Notes under the pieces: model-generated
Seen by the model: only the letters and a program-made list of their open reading frames with translations
What the model was told of the DNA's origin: nothing
The model's database searches: none
Part shown: one piece after another, positions 1-6,022 of the stretch
Position numbering within the stretch: position 1 is the stretch's first letter
Layout of the letters: each line of letters begins with the position of its first letter
NCBI GenBank assembly: GCA_947385775.1
Contig: CANDMI010000033.1
Coordinates: 1 to 38,241, forward strand
From: an uncultured Eubacterium sp.
Lineage (GTDB): Bacteria; Bacillota; Clostridia; Lachnospirales; Lachnospiraceae
DNA length: 38,241 nt
Direction: 5' to 3'
Translations under genes and position numbers: made by a program

Positions 1-2
1 TT

Positions 3-44
3 GTGAATCTGATTTATCAGATAACCAAGGGAAAAAAGAAATAG
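3..44 (+). CDS. C-terminal tail of a small holin-like/Fst-like membrane toxin (cut by window edge)
   Basis: Only the last 13 codons are in the window. They read as a hydrophobic stretch followed by a lysine-rich tail (ITKGKKK) and a TAG stop. This is the usual ending of the 30-40-residue membrane peptides of Firmicute type I toxin-antitoxin loci. The call depends mainly on context: a convergent promoter at 142-170 drives a short RNA that ends in a hairpin sharing bases with this stop codon, the arrangement known for par/fst-like loci. The start codon and transmembrane segment lie outside the window, so this stays tentative. Confidence 0.4.
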   Translation: MNLIYQITKGKKK

Positions 45-136
45 CCGCCGCTACTGCAATAGTGACGGCTGACCTCGTATGAGGTTGTATTTAGCTGTTT
101 GAGGGGTAGAGCCGCTACTATGGCTTCCCTTTTCTG
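28..136 (-). ncRNA. Probable antisense antitoxin RNA of a type I toxin-antitoxin locus
   Basis: A minus-strand promoter (TTGAAT, 17-bp spacer, TATAGT) predicts a start near position 136. About 90 nt later a hairpin (43-70) is followed by a U-rich run, giving an RNA of about 100 nt with no useful reading frame. It contains the motif AGTAGCGGC twice and a small ACCTC/GAGGT hairpin (72-85). Its 3' end overlaps the end of the convergent small membrane peptide gene. Convergent genes sharing a two-way terminator, with repeated motifs, match known par/fst-like antitoxin RNAs. The start is inferred from the promoter only. Confidence 0.5.
43..70. terminator. Two-way hairpin terminator between toxin tail and antisense RNA
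   Basis: AGCCG (43-47) pairs with CGGCT (66-70). After one mismatch, CGCTA (49-53) pairs with TAGTG (60-64) around a 6-nt loop. On the minus strand the stem is followed by a T-rich run (42-28). Confidence 0.6.
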
Positions 137-141
137 GTTTT

Positions 142-170
142 ACTATAGCATATCTACCATCAAGATTCAA
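142..170 (-). promoter_or_regulatory. Promoter of the small antisense RNA
   Basis: On the minus strand, TTGAAT (170-165) is followed after exactly 17 bp by TATAGT (147-142). No reading frame starts close downstream, so the product is probably the structured RNA ending near position 28. Confidence 0.55.
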
Positions 171-236
171 GAGCCAAACACATGTTTATTGTAACTGGGT
201 CGAAAATAACGTCAGGTTTTGTTTGGTTGGTGTATG

Positions 237-446
237 TTATATCACCGTCCCATCATCAAAAACAAATTCAGCTCGCCATGTTCCGCCCAATACGTCTGCA
301 ATTTGTTCAAGTTCCTCCTTTGTTAGAGTGTTTTTTTTCGCTTTTTGATTGAGGTTTGAAGGGGTTGTGCCGATTCTACGGGCAAGTTCCGCCTGGCTAA
401 TGCTTTTATAAGATAAAGCCATGTTTAATTTTTGAGCTATAGTCAC
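237..446 (-). CDS. Small XRE-family helix-turn-helix protein
   Basis: This 69-residue protein is nearly all a Cro/CI-type helix-turn-helix. The segment ISQAELARRIGTTPSNLNQK (about residues 16-35) has the turn and recognition-helix pattern, followed by KEELEQIADVLG, the usual next helix of XRE proteins. The start is a GTG with an excellent AGGAGGTGA ribosome binding site 6 nt upstream. It has no dimerisation or sensor domain, so it is probably a DNA-binding regulator of the mobile element that seems to occupy the left end of the window. A structured leader with a possible attenuator lies upstream (520-751). The target is unknown. Confidence 0.75.
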   Translation of the reverse strand: MTIAQKLNMALSYKSISQAELARRIGTTPSNLNQKAKKNTLTKEELEQIADVLGGTWRAEFVFDDGTVI

Positions 447-523
447 TTATCACCTCCTTTCTCGTTGGAAAGTTGGAGGCGCTTCCCACTTTTCGCGGGG
501 GAATACTGCCTTTTGAAAAAACG

Positions 524-597
524 CCGAAGATTTTCGGATTTTTTCAAAAAATTTTTTGAGCAGCAAAATGCGCCTGTCCGAAAAGCCCGGATAGGCG
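524..597 (-). promoter_or_regulatory. Leader hairpins, possible attenuator, ahead of the XRE gene
   Basis: Read on the minus strand, the leader has a 10-bp stem (597-588 with 580-571, one wobble pair). A second hairpin follows (CCGAA/TTCGG, 537-524) with CGTTTTTTC after it, a terminator-like end. The XRE start codon is about 78 nt further on. The order of leader peptide, hairpins, terminator-like hairpin and gene resembles an attenuator, but no alternative antiterminator pairing has been shown. Confidence 0.4.
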
Positions 598-635
598 TAT
601 AGGTATTGTAAGCAGTATTCAGATGATTAGACAGT

Positions 636-728
636 TCATATATGTAAGCGTAATTTCCCCAGGCAGTGGTCGGGCTTTTTTGATATGTCAATGACCGTTG
701 GATTTTGCCGATATGATATGTGCTTCAT
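636..728 (-). CDS. Possible 30-residue leader peptide
   Basis: This reading frame begins MKHISYRQNPTVIDIS and has an AAAGGAGG ribosome binding site. The site lies in the loop of a perfect 7-bp hairpin (729-751) whose stem ends directly before the ATG. The peptide resembles no family I know. Its position ahead of hairpins and a terminator-like structure leading to the XRE gene suggests a leader peptide. A longer 82-codon frame overlaps it (443-691) but has no ribosome binding site, so I prefer the short frame. Confidence 0.35.
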   Translation of the reverse strand: MKHISYRQNPTVIDISKKPDHCLGKLRLHI

Positions 729-751
729 GGCGGCTGCCTCCTTTAGCCGCC
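729..751 (-). promoter_or_regulatory. Hairpin presenting a ribosome binding site in its loop
   Basis: GGCGGCT and AGCCGCC pair perfectly, and the loop AAAGGAGGC carries the Shine-Dalgarno sequence. The stem abuts the ATG of the 30-residue frame. Such a hairpin could expose or occlude the site depending on folding or protein binding. Confidence 0.45.
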
Positions 752-787
752 GCTTTGAACAGTGATACCGCGTCATTTTTTGAGAAG

Positions 788-831
788 ATAAAAAAGAAAC
801 GGCGGCTTTGATTTCTCAAAAGCCGCCGTTT
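788..831 (-). terminator. Strong terminator of the ABC/PspC operon
   Basis: AAACGGCGGCTTT (797-809) pairs perfectly with AAAGCCGCCGTTT (819-831) around a 9-nt loop. On the minus strand it is followed by a T-rich run. It lies downstream of the PspC gene and most likely ends the transcript that starts near 3600. Confidence 0.7.
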
Positions 832-855
832 ATGAATTGACATGCGAAAATACCT

Positions 856-896
856 CTGCTGTACGACGGCTTTTTTTCTTTGCCGTCGTGCGGCAG
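856..896. terminator. Second long hairpin downstream of PspC
   Basis: Positions 856-870 pair with 882-896 in 13 of 15 positions, with a T-rich loop. It stands in tandem with the hairpin at 797-831 between the PspC gene and the regulatory genes. It is probably a back-up terminator, though no clean T-run follows the stem. Confidence 0.4.
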
Positions 897-986
897 ATTA
901 GTCAGTATTCGCTTTTCATCAATGATGTGCTTTTTTTGCGACGTTTCACTTTTGCCGCAATTCTATTTCTGATAGTAGCATAGAAG

Positions 987-1181
987 TTAATTTGCTTTCG
1001 GTTCTTTTCGCATGAAAATCATCAAAATGATATATATCATCAAACCACTTGAAAAGGCAAAAAACATAAGGATAAAAAGCCAGCGTACAGCTTTAGGGCT
1101 TACATCAAAATACTTTGCCAGACCGCCGCAAACACCAGCAATTATTTTTCCTTTTCTAACTCGATATAATTTTTTCGTCAT
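987..1181 (-). CDS. PspC-domain membrane protein
   Basis: This 64-residue protein matches the PspC domain. It has the basic start MTKKLYRVRKGKIIAGVCGG, then the LAKYFDVSPKAVRWLFIL helix and a hydrophobic segment ending in a positive tail. Stand-alone PspC proteins sit in the membrane and are linked to envelope stress. The ATG at 1181 overlaps the stop of the upstream permease as ATGA, with AAAGGA ahead of it, so the two are probably translationally coupled. As last gene of a bacteriocin-immunity-like operon it may help protect the envelope; that role is inferred. Confidence 0.8.
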   Translation of the reverse strand: MTKKLYRVRKGKIIAGVCGGLAKYFDVSPKAVRWLFILMFFAFSSGLMIYIILMIFMRKEPKAN

Positions 1182-1918
1182 ATATTTTTCCTTTCTTTGT
1201 GATTTAACCCTATCAGTAGCAAAATTGAAAGACAACCGCATAGCAATAGAATTGTGATACTTGCAATCAATTTCTCGGTAGTAGTTTCATAGTAACCCGC
1301 AACACCCATTACCGCCGTAATAGGATAGAAAGCTCTTAAAGCGCCGGACATACTCATAAACATTCCTGCAAAAGAGTACATTTCTGTTAAGATTAGGGCT
1401 AACCAATAGCTTTTCTTTGTATATGTTACTAATGCAATGATAGGAGAAACAGCTAAAAATACGCCTATTCCCTCTAAAAAGTATGTTTTCAAAAAATTTA
1501 AAACCATTCCTGCCGTCAAATCGGAAAAATGTAAACATGCTTCTGTCAAAAAAGTTATTACAAAAAGCAACACATAGACAAATATACTGAAAATAAAAGT
1601 AACAATCAGCTTTGCAATAGTCAATTTTACTTCATTGACAGGAATCAGCCTTAAAGTTTTTATTGTGTCGTCTTGTTCCTCCCGACAAACTATATAACTT
1701 CCCAACAGGGCGATAACAGCGGGAATAACAAGCAAAGTAGCCCAAGGCTGAACCATTGTCATGTACCACCCCGCACTATCAATATACTGTCCCTCTAAAT
1801 CCATACTGTTTCCACCGATAAAAACAACAATAGCAGCTAATACGGTTGCAAATATGGTAAGTAAGGCGATACTTGAGCGACGGAGTTTTTGACGTTCCGC
1901 CCAAAGCAATTTCAGCAT
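1178..1918 (-). CDS. ABC-2-type permease, lantibiotic-immunity family (second subunit)
   Basis: This 246-residue protein has about six hydrophobic segments and the N-terminus typical of MutG/EpiG/BcrB-like subunits, a basic stretch (LLWAERQKLRRSS) before the first membrane helix. These subunits pair with an ATPase to expel or exclude membrane-targeting peptide antibiotics. I place the start at the ATG at 1918 because an AGGTG site precedes it; a GTG three codons upstream is possible. It follows the other permease by 10 bp and overlaps the PspC start. The substrate cannot be told from sequence. Confidence 0.75.
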   Translation of the reverse strand: MLKLLWAERQKLRRSSIALLTIFATVLAAIVVFIGGNSMDLEGQYIDSAGWYMTMVQPWATLLVIPAVIALLGSYIVCREEQDDTIKTLRLIPVNEVKLTIAKLIVTFIFSIFVYVLLFVITFLTEACLHFSDLTAGMVLNFLKTYFLEGIGVFLAVSPIIALVTYTKKSYWLALILTEMYSFAGMFMSMSGALRAFYPITAVMGVAGYYETTTEKLIASITILLLCGCLSILLLIGLNHKERKNI

Positions 1919-1928
1919 TGAACACACC

Positions 1929-2663
1929 TCACTTTCTTTTCAAAGCAATATTAGCAAGCAGAATAAAGATAATATCCCAAACAACAATACAGAGCAATGC
2001 AAATGGAACATTTATCGTCTGTGAAAAAACCAGTCCCGGAATATCGCCCTTTCGCATAATGATAGCCGCTGTTGAACAAACTGGGTGTAGATATATGTTC
2101 GTGTTCATTAAGAAAAATCCTAAGAGGGCATATATCAATGTGATACAGGACGGGAGAATATACCCCTTTGTCATTGTTGCGATTGATAGAATAGGCAATA
2201 TTGCCAAAGCCGTAATCACTCCTATTTCTAAACATCTTTCAAACAAGTACAAAATACTATCCCCGTCAAATCCGATATATCCGGGAAGCATACCAAACGC
2301 CACAGATGCTATTGCAGCAATCAGCATAAAGACGGCCGAATAGAGTAAAGCCATAAAAAACTTGCTGAAAAAATAACTCATTCTGCTTATCGGTACTATC
2401 CAAAGTTGCTTTGTTACGTCATGCTGTTTTTCTTCATAGATAAGCATTACACAAAATATTCCTAATACGACTGGCAAAATAATAAAAAGCGTATAGCCGA
2501 ATGCAGACCACCGATAAAACTCTAACGGGTCTATTCCTGTTTCTCCTTTGTAACGAAACAGCAGCGTTGCGAAAAAAGGCATGATAAGCGCTGCGAGCAG
2601 CATAATCAATAAAAGTTTTCTTCGGCGAAGTTTCAGTAGTTCGGTTTCAATCAATTTAAGCAA
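1929..2663 (-). CDS. ABC-2-type permease, lantibiotic-immunity family (first subunit)
   Basis: This 244-residue protein has a basic amphipathic start (ELLKLRRRK) and six membrane segments, as in MutE/EpiE-type immunity permeases. I place the start at TTG 2663: it lies 8 nt after a GGAGG and makes the usual N-terminus for the family. The upstream ATG at 2711 would lie inside the ATPase gene with no ribosome binding site. The start overlaps the ATPase stop by 8 bp, suggesting coupled translation. It should form the membrane channel with the adjacent permease. Confidence 0.75.
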   Translation of the reverse strand: MLKLIETELLKLRRRKLLLIMLLAALIMPFFATLLFRYKGETGIDPLEFYRWSAFGYTLFIILPVVLGIFCVMLIYEEKQHDVTKQLWIVPISRMSYFFSKFFMALLYSAVFMLIAAIASVAFGMLPGYIGFDGDSILYLFERCLEIGVITALAILPILSIATMTKGYILPSCITLIYALLGFFLMNTNIYLHPVCSTAAIIMRKGDIPGLVFSQTINVPFALLCIVVWDIIFILLANIALKRK

Positions 2664-3579
2664 CGCCTTCCCCTCCTGTAATTTTTTTGAAATAATCCTC
2701 CAATGTATCATTGCAAAGCAGAGAACTCATAACGGTAATATCCTGCATGACAAGTGCCTTGTTGACTTCTCCCATATCAAGGGAAGCGTCATAAAGCCGT
2801 AACGTATGGTCGTCTTGAACAGAATAATCGGTCAAATGGAATTGACGTTCTAAAATCAATGTCGTTTTTGGAATATCGGACACTTGTAACAGGATATATT
2901 TACGGTTTTTCTTTTCCAGTTCCCTCATGCTGCTTTCTTCCAAAAGAACGCCATTATCAATAATTCCAATATCGTCGGCTAACAGTGAGATTTCAGAAAG
3001 AATATGGCTGGATATAAGAATAGTTTTACCCTGTGCCGCACTTAACTCTTTGATAAAATCCCTTACTTCTGCAATTCCGATAGGGTCAAGCCCGTTTGTC
3101 GGTTCGTCCAAAATTAACAATTCCGGGTCATGCAGGATAGCGTTTGCAATCCCAAGCCGCTGTTTCATGCCGAGGGAATATTTACTGAATAGCTTTTTAT
3201 CCTTATAGGGTAATCCAACTATTTCCAGTGCGTTTTTTACTGCATGAGGGGCGGCTGTGCCGCGCAGCTTTGCAAAAATTTCCAGATTTTCCGTTCCGGT
3301 AAGGTTTGGATAAAAACCCGGCGTTTCGATAATTGCACCAATACGGGGATATACTCGTTTTTCCCGTCCTTTGATATTTTTACCGAATACATCCACTTCG
3401 CCGGAAGTAATAGAAGCCAGTCCTAAAATCATTTTCATAATTGTTGTTTTTCCGGCTCCATTACGCCCTAACAGACCATAAACCCGTCCTTTTTTTACAT
3501 GGAGATTTACTTTGCTAACAGCCGTTTGTTCTCCATAGATTTTTGTTAGCTGCTTTGTTTCAATTACTAAATCATTCAT
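2656..3579 (-). CDS. ABC transporter ATP-binding subunit, lantibiotic-protection type
   Basis: This complete 307-residue ATPase has Walker A GRNGAGKTT (about 38-46), the signature SLGMKQR, Walker B LLILDEPTNGLDP and the switch histidine in SSHILSE. The length and C-terminal extension fit the BcrA/MutF-like group, which powers export of or immunity to bacitracin-like or lantibiotic peptides. It is first in an operon with two permeases and PspC, with AAAGGAGG ahead of the ATG. The promoter region carries three 11-bp repeats that are probably bound by the response regulator encoded at 4611-5309. It might instead protect against host antimicrobial peptides. Confidence 0.85.
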   Translation of the reverse strand: MNDLVIETKQLTKIYGEQTAVSKVNLHVKKGRVYGLLGRNGAGKTTIMKMILGLASITSGEVDVFGKNIKGREKRVYPRIGAIIETPGFYPNLTGTENLEIFAKLRGTAAPHAVKNALEIVGLPYKDKKLFSKYSLGMKQRLGIANAILHDPELLILDEPTNGLDPIGIAEVRDFIKELSAAQGKTILISSHILSEISLLADDIGIIDNGVLLEESSMRELEKKNRKYILLQVSDIPKTTLILERQFHLTDYSVQDDHTLRLYDASLDMGEVNKALVMQDITVMSSLLCNDTLEDYFKKITGGEGVA

Positions 3580-3605
3580 AGATTTTTCCTCCTTTTGTAC
3601 TCCCT

Positions 3606-3648
3606 ATTATAAATCAGTAACCTTGCCATAACCTTGCCGATACCTTGC
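3606..3648 (-). promoter_or_regulatory. Activator-type promoter with three 11-bp direct repeats
   Basis: On the minus strand a perfect TATAAT (3611-3606) lies about 27 bp before the ATPase start codon. No consensus -35 box is present. In its place GCAAGGTTA-like units end at 3618, 3629 and 3640 with an exact 11-bp period (two of TAACCTTGC and one of ATACCTTGC on the plus strand). Head-to-tail repeats of about one helical turn overlapping -35 are typical of OmpR-family activators, so this is probably the site of the adjacent response regulator. Confidence 0.7.
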
Positions 3649-3670
3649 TTTTTTCATGTTTTATCAAGAA

Positions 3671-3697
3671 AAAGCCCCGTATTTTTTACAGGGCTTT
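3671..3697 (-). terminator. Terminator at the end of the histidine kinase gene
   Basis: AAAGCCC pairs with GGGCTTT around a 13-nt loop, followed on the minus strand by CTTTTTC. The kinase stop codon (3686-3688) lies inside the loop. This separates the two-component transcript from the ABC operon, which has its own promoter. Confidence 0.65.
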
Positions 3698-4609
3698 CGG
3701 AAATAATATGGTAAATTTAGTCCCATTGCCGAAATTGCTTTCGGCGGTGATGGTTCCTTTGTGAACGCTGATAAGTTCCTTTGTAATCGCCAGACCTAAT
3801 CCGTTTCCTTTTGCAGACCGCGACTGGTCGCACTGGTACATTCTTTCAAAGATATGTGGGAGATTGTCGGAAGTTATCCCCTTTCCATTATCCCAGATTA
3901 TAATTTTAGCTTGTTGCATATCCTCGTAAATGTGCAATTCCATTTTGTCTCCCTCACTGTGAATGATAATGTTTTGCAAAAGGTTATTAAGGACGCGGGT
4001 ATATGCGTTTACGTCTATACGGATAAAATACTCTGTTTCGGGTATGACAAATTCATATTCAAAATGATTGTTTTCTAAGACAAAAACCCAATCCGCTATA
4101 ATGTTGCGGGATAGTTCATTCAAATCTATTTTTTCAAAATGAAAAATCTGCTCCCCGGAATCCAGTTTTACCCACTCAAACAGATTTTCCACAAAGGATT
4201 TCAGATATTGCGCCTTTTCATGTGCGACATGGATATATTCGTCTTTTTCCTCCCCAGTGACTATTTTGTTTTCAACCGCTTCCAAATAACCCACAAGGGA
4301 AGCAAGCGGGGTTTTTACATCATGTGAAAGGCTTGTCATCAGCCGTTTATATGCCTGTTCAGATTGTCTTTGCCGTATAAGCTGTGCTTGGCTGTTTACG
4401 GCTATTTCGTTAATACCATAGCAAATTTTCTTTGTCATATCGTTTTCACCTGCTAAAATACGTCGGTTCAAGTTTCCACCCTTTATGTCCTCTAAGGCGT
4501 CTTTTATCAGCGCAAGCTGTGTTCGCACACGTCGTAATGCAGCAATGAGGTACACAATGATAAGCAGCATGAAAGCTAACACTATGAAAAGATAAACATT
4601 TATGTTCAT
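3686..4609 (-). CDS. Sensor histidine kinase
   Basis: This is a 307-residue membrane histidine kinase. It has a single N-terminal membrane helix (about residues 7-25), a short HAMP-like linker, the H-box SLSHDVKTPLASL with phospho-acceptor His96, an N-box (NNLLQNIIIHS), and the G boxes WDNGKGI and GNGLGLAI. There is essentially no extracellular sensor loop, as in kinases that sense cell-envelope antibiotics within the membrane or through a partner transporter. The start is ATG 4609, directly after the regulator stop, with GGAGG upstream. A longer frame would overlap the regulator and lacks a ribosome binding site. The neighbouring ABC transporter is its likely regulatory target. Confidence 0.85.
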   Translation of the reverse strand: MNINVYLFIVLAFMLLIIVYLIAALRRVRTQLALIKDALEDIKGGNLNRRILAGENDMTKKICYGINEIAVNSQAQLIRQRQSEQAYKRLMTSLSHDVKTPLASLVGYLEAVENKIVTGEEKDEYIHVAHEKAQYLKSFVENLFEWVKLDSGEQIFHFEKIDLNELSRNIIADWVFVLENNHFEYEFVIPETEYFIRIDVNAYTRVLNNLLQNIIIHSEGDKMELHIYEDMQQAKIIIWDNGKGITSDNLPHIFERMYQCDQSRSAKGNGLGLAITKELISVHKGTITAESNFGNGTKFTILFPKAL

Positions 4610-4610
4610 G

Positions 4611-5309
4611 TTATGCCTCCTTGTTAAAACGATAGCCGACACCCCGGACAGTTAAAATGTAAAAAGGATGGTCGGGGTCTGGCTCAATCTTTTTCCTTAA
4701 TTTGCTGATAAAAGACATAATATTGCTATCGTCAAAAGCATATTCTTCCTCCCATACCTGTGAATAAATTTGCTTTTTGGTAAATACCCGCCCTTTGTTG
4801 GAAGCAAGAAAGAACAGTAAATCAAATTCTTTCCCTGTAAGCGAAACGGGAATATCTTTGACCGAAACTGTACGGTTTAATTTGTCAATTACCATATCTT
4901 TCAGCAGTATATTATCTGTAACTGCCGTAAAGGGATTTAAGGTAGTGTATCGTCGGATAAGGGAATTGACACGCGCCATAAGCTCGTTAATGCTGAATGG
5001 CTTTGTCAAATAGTCGTCTGCTCCAAGCCGCAGCCCGAAAACCTTATCTTCTTCGTCGCTTTTTGCGGTAAGCATAAGTACCGGGATATTACTTGTATCT
5101 CTGATTTTTTTAAGAATTTGAAACCCGTTTATATCTGGTAACATTACATCCAGAATAATAAGGGAACAGCTATCTTTGTTTTCATCTATCAGACGCAGCC
5201 CTTTAATGCCGTTATATGCAACTATGGCTGATAAATTTTCCTGCTCTACGCATTTTTTCATAAGAGCGCAAAGCTCTTTATCATCATCTATAATCAATAC
5301 ATTATTCAT
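4611..5309 (-). CDS. OmpR/PhoB-family response regulator
   Basis: This 232-residue protein has a receiver domain with acidic pocket DDD (8-10), phospho-acceptor Asp54 (LDVMLPD) and the conserved Lys in LTKPFS. A winged-helix DNA-binding domain follows (SLTGKEFDLLFFLASNKGRV, ending in TVRGVGYRF). The start is ATG 5309 with AAAGGAG upstream, because the receiver fold begins at once from there. It is first of a two-gene unit with the kinase. OmpR-type regulators bind direct repeats, and three such repeats precede the ABC operon, so that operon is the likely target. Confidence 0.9.
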   Translation of the reverse strand: MNNVLIIDDDKELCALMKKCVEQENLSAIVAYNGIKGLRLIDENKDSCSLIILDVMLPDINGFQILKKIRDTSNIPVLMLTAKSDEEDKVFGLRLGADDYLTKPFSINELMARVNSLIRRYTTLNPFTAVTDNILLKDMVIDKLNRTVSVKDIPVSLTGKEFDLLFFLASNKGRVFTKKQIYSQVWEEEYAFDDSNIMSFISKLRKKIEPDPDHPFYILTVRGVGYRFNKEA

Positions 5310-5475
5310 GTCGTAACTCCTTTCCCTGTTTTGTTCTTCCGTCAATAGGTTTTTTTGCGTCTTTGGGTATCAGCCACATATGCCCAGGTTTTGAAACGCC
5401 GGGTATGCGCTTCTTGCTGTATCAGTATATAATTATACGCGGACAGCCGAATAATAGCGAGCGTCTAATTGTGAA
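5310..5475. other. Gene-poor boundary between mobile-like left region and backbone
   Basis: No convincing gene or recombination site is visible here. The stretch is AT-rich and follows the divergent end of the response-regulator gene. Base composition rises toward the riboflavin operon, so the edge of the left accessory region may lie here or in the next few hundred bases. Confidence 0.3.
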
Positions 5476-5604
5476 TTATTTTGGCCTGCGCAGGAGCGTA
5501 AGCTCTTCCGCCAGGTTCATGGCCGTCTTAGGGGTGTGTGAACCGGAGCCGACATCCAGCCGGCCCTCCCTTGCGGCTTTCATCATTTCTCTTTGATTAT
5601 ACAT
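5476..5604 (-). CDS. Possible 42-residue protein or gene remnant
   Basis: The minus-strand frame begins MYNQREMMKAAREGRLDVGS and ends in TAA after LTLLRRPK. An AAGGA sequence precedes the ATG, and a promoter-like TTGTAT/TATACG pair with a 17-bp spacer lies about 30 bp upstream. I do not recognise a family. Codon use looks like the backbone rather than the left AT-rich region. It could be a small real gene or the start of a chromosomal gene broken when the left element arrived. Confidence 0.35.
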   Translation of the reverse strand: MYNQREMMKAAREGRLDVGSGSHTPKTAMNLAEELTLLRRPK

Positions 5605-5678
5605 CAAATCCTTGCGTATAAGATGTCAACTAAAATGATACAACATCACCAATCGCCCAAAACTTTATGTAAGGTTAT

Positions 5679-5751
5679 AATGGGTTATAAAATGAAAACC
5701 CCATAAAACCCGCAAAAACCCACTTGCATAACCGCATACAATGGGTTATAA
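5679..5751 (+). repeat. Duplicated AATGGGTTATAA overlapping the rib promoter
   Basis: The 12-mer AATGGGTTATAA occurs at 5679-5690 and again at 5740-5751, where it contains most of the -10 box. Similar GGGTTAT and AACCC pieces lie between. This may be a repressor site or a duplicated promoter segment. Confidence 0.4.
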
Positions 5752-5752
5752 T
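5724..5752 (+). promoter_or_regulatory. Promoter of the riboflavin operon
   Basis: TTGCAT (5724-5729) is followed after 17 bp by a perfect TATAAT (5747-5752). The start of transcription would fall just ahead of the FMN aptamer at 5772. Confidence 0.7.
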
Positions 5753-5771
5753 AACGAAAGCAACCGCATAA

Positions 5772-5912
5772 AATCTTCAGGGCAGGGTGAAATTCCCTAC
5801 CGGTGGTATAGCCCACGAGCCAGGCGTTTATTAGGAAAGTGTGTTCCTTTTGATGCCGCGCATGATTCGGTGAGATTCCGAAGCCGACAGTATAGTCTGG
5901 ATGAAAGAAGAT
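5772..5912 (+). ncRNA. FMN riboswitch (RFN element)
   Basis: The aptamer matches the RFN consensus: closing stem ATCTTC/GAAGAT, the segments GGGCAGGGTGAAATTCCC and GTGGTATAGCCCACGAGC, then GATTCGGTGAGATTCCGAAG, CCGACAGT and AGTCTGGATG. FMN binding to these RNAs favours termination or hides the ribosome binding site. Here it sits 110 nt ahead of ribD with an intrinsic terminator in between, so FMN should cause early termination of the rib operon. Confidence 0.95.
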
Positions 5913-5943
5913 CGCGCAGAAACAGGTTGAGTATTGGATTCTG

Positions 5944-5974
5944 CTCTGGAGTGTCTGGCATTCCAGAGTTTTTT
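5944..5974 (+). terminator. Riboswitch-controlled terminator
   Basis: CTCTGGA (5944-5950) pairs with TCCAGAG (5962-5968) and is followed by six T residues. It lies between the FMN aptamer and ribD, the expected place for the expression platform. Confidence 0.85.
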
Positions 5975-6022
5975 GTGTTGTAATAAAGATGTAATAATAA
6001 TTATAGAAATAAAGGGGGCGGC

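Noticed and set aside
443-691. 82-codon minus-strand frame before the XRE gene
   Set aside because: It has no ribosome binding site, runs through several hairpins, and overlaps a better-supported 30-codon frame.
1873-2343. 156-codon plus-strand frame opposite the ABC permeases
   Set aside because: It lies antisense to two clear membrane-protein genes that have ribosome binding sites and overlapping starts.
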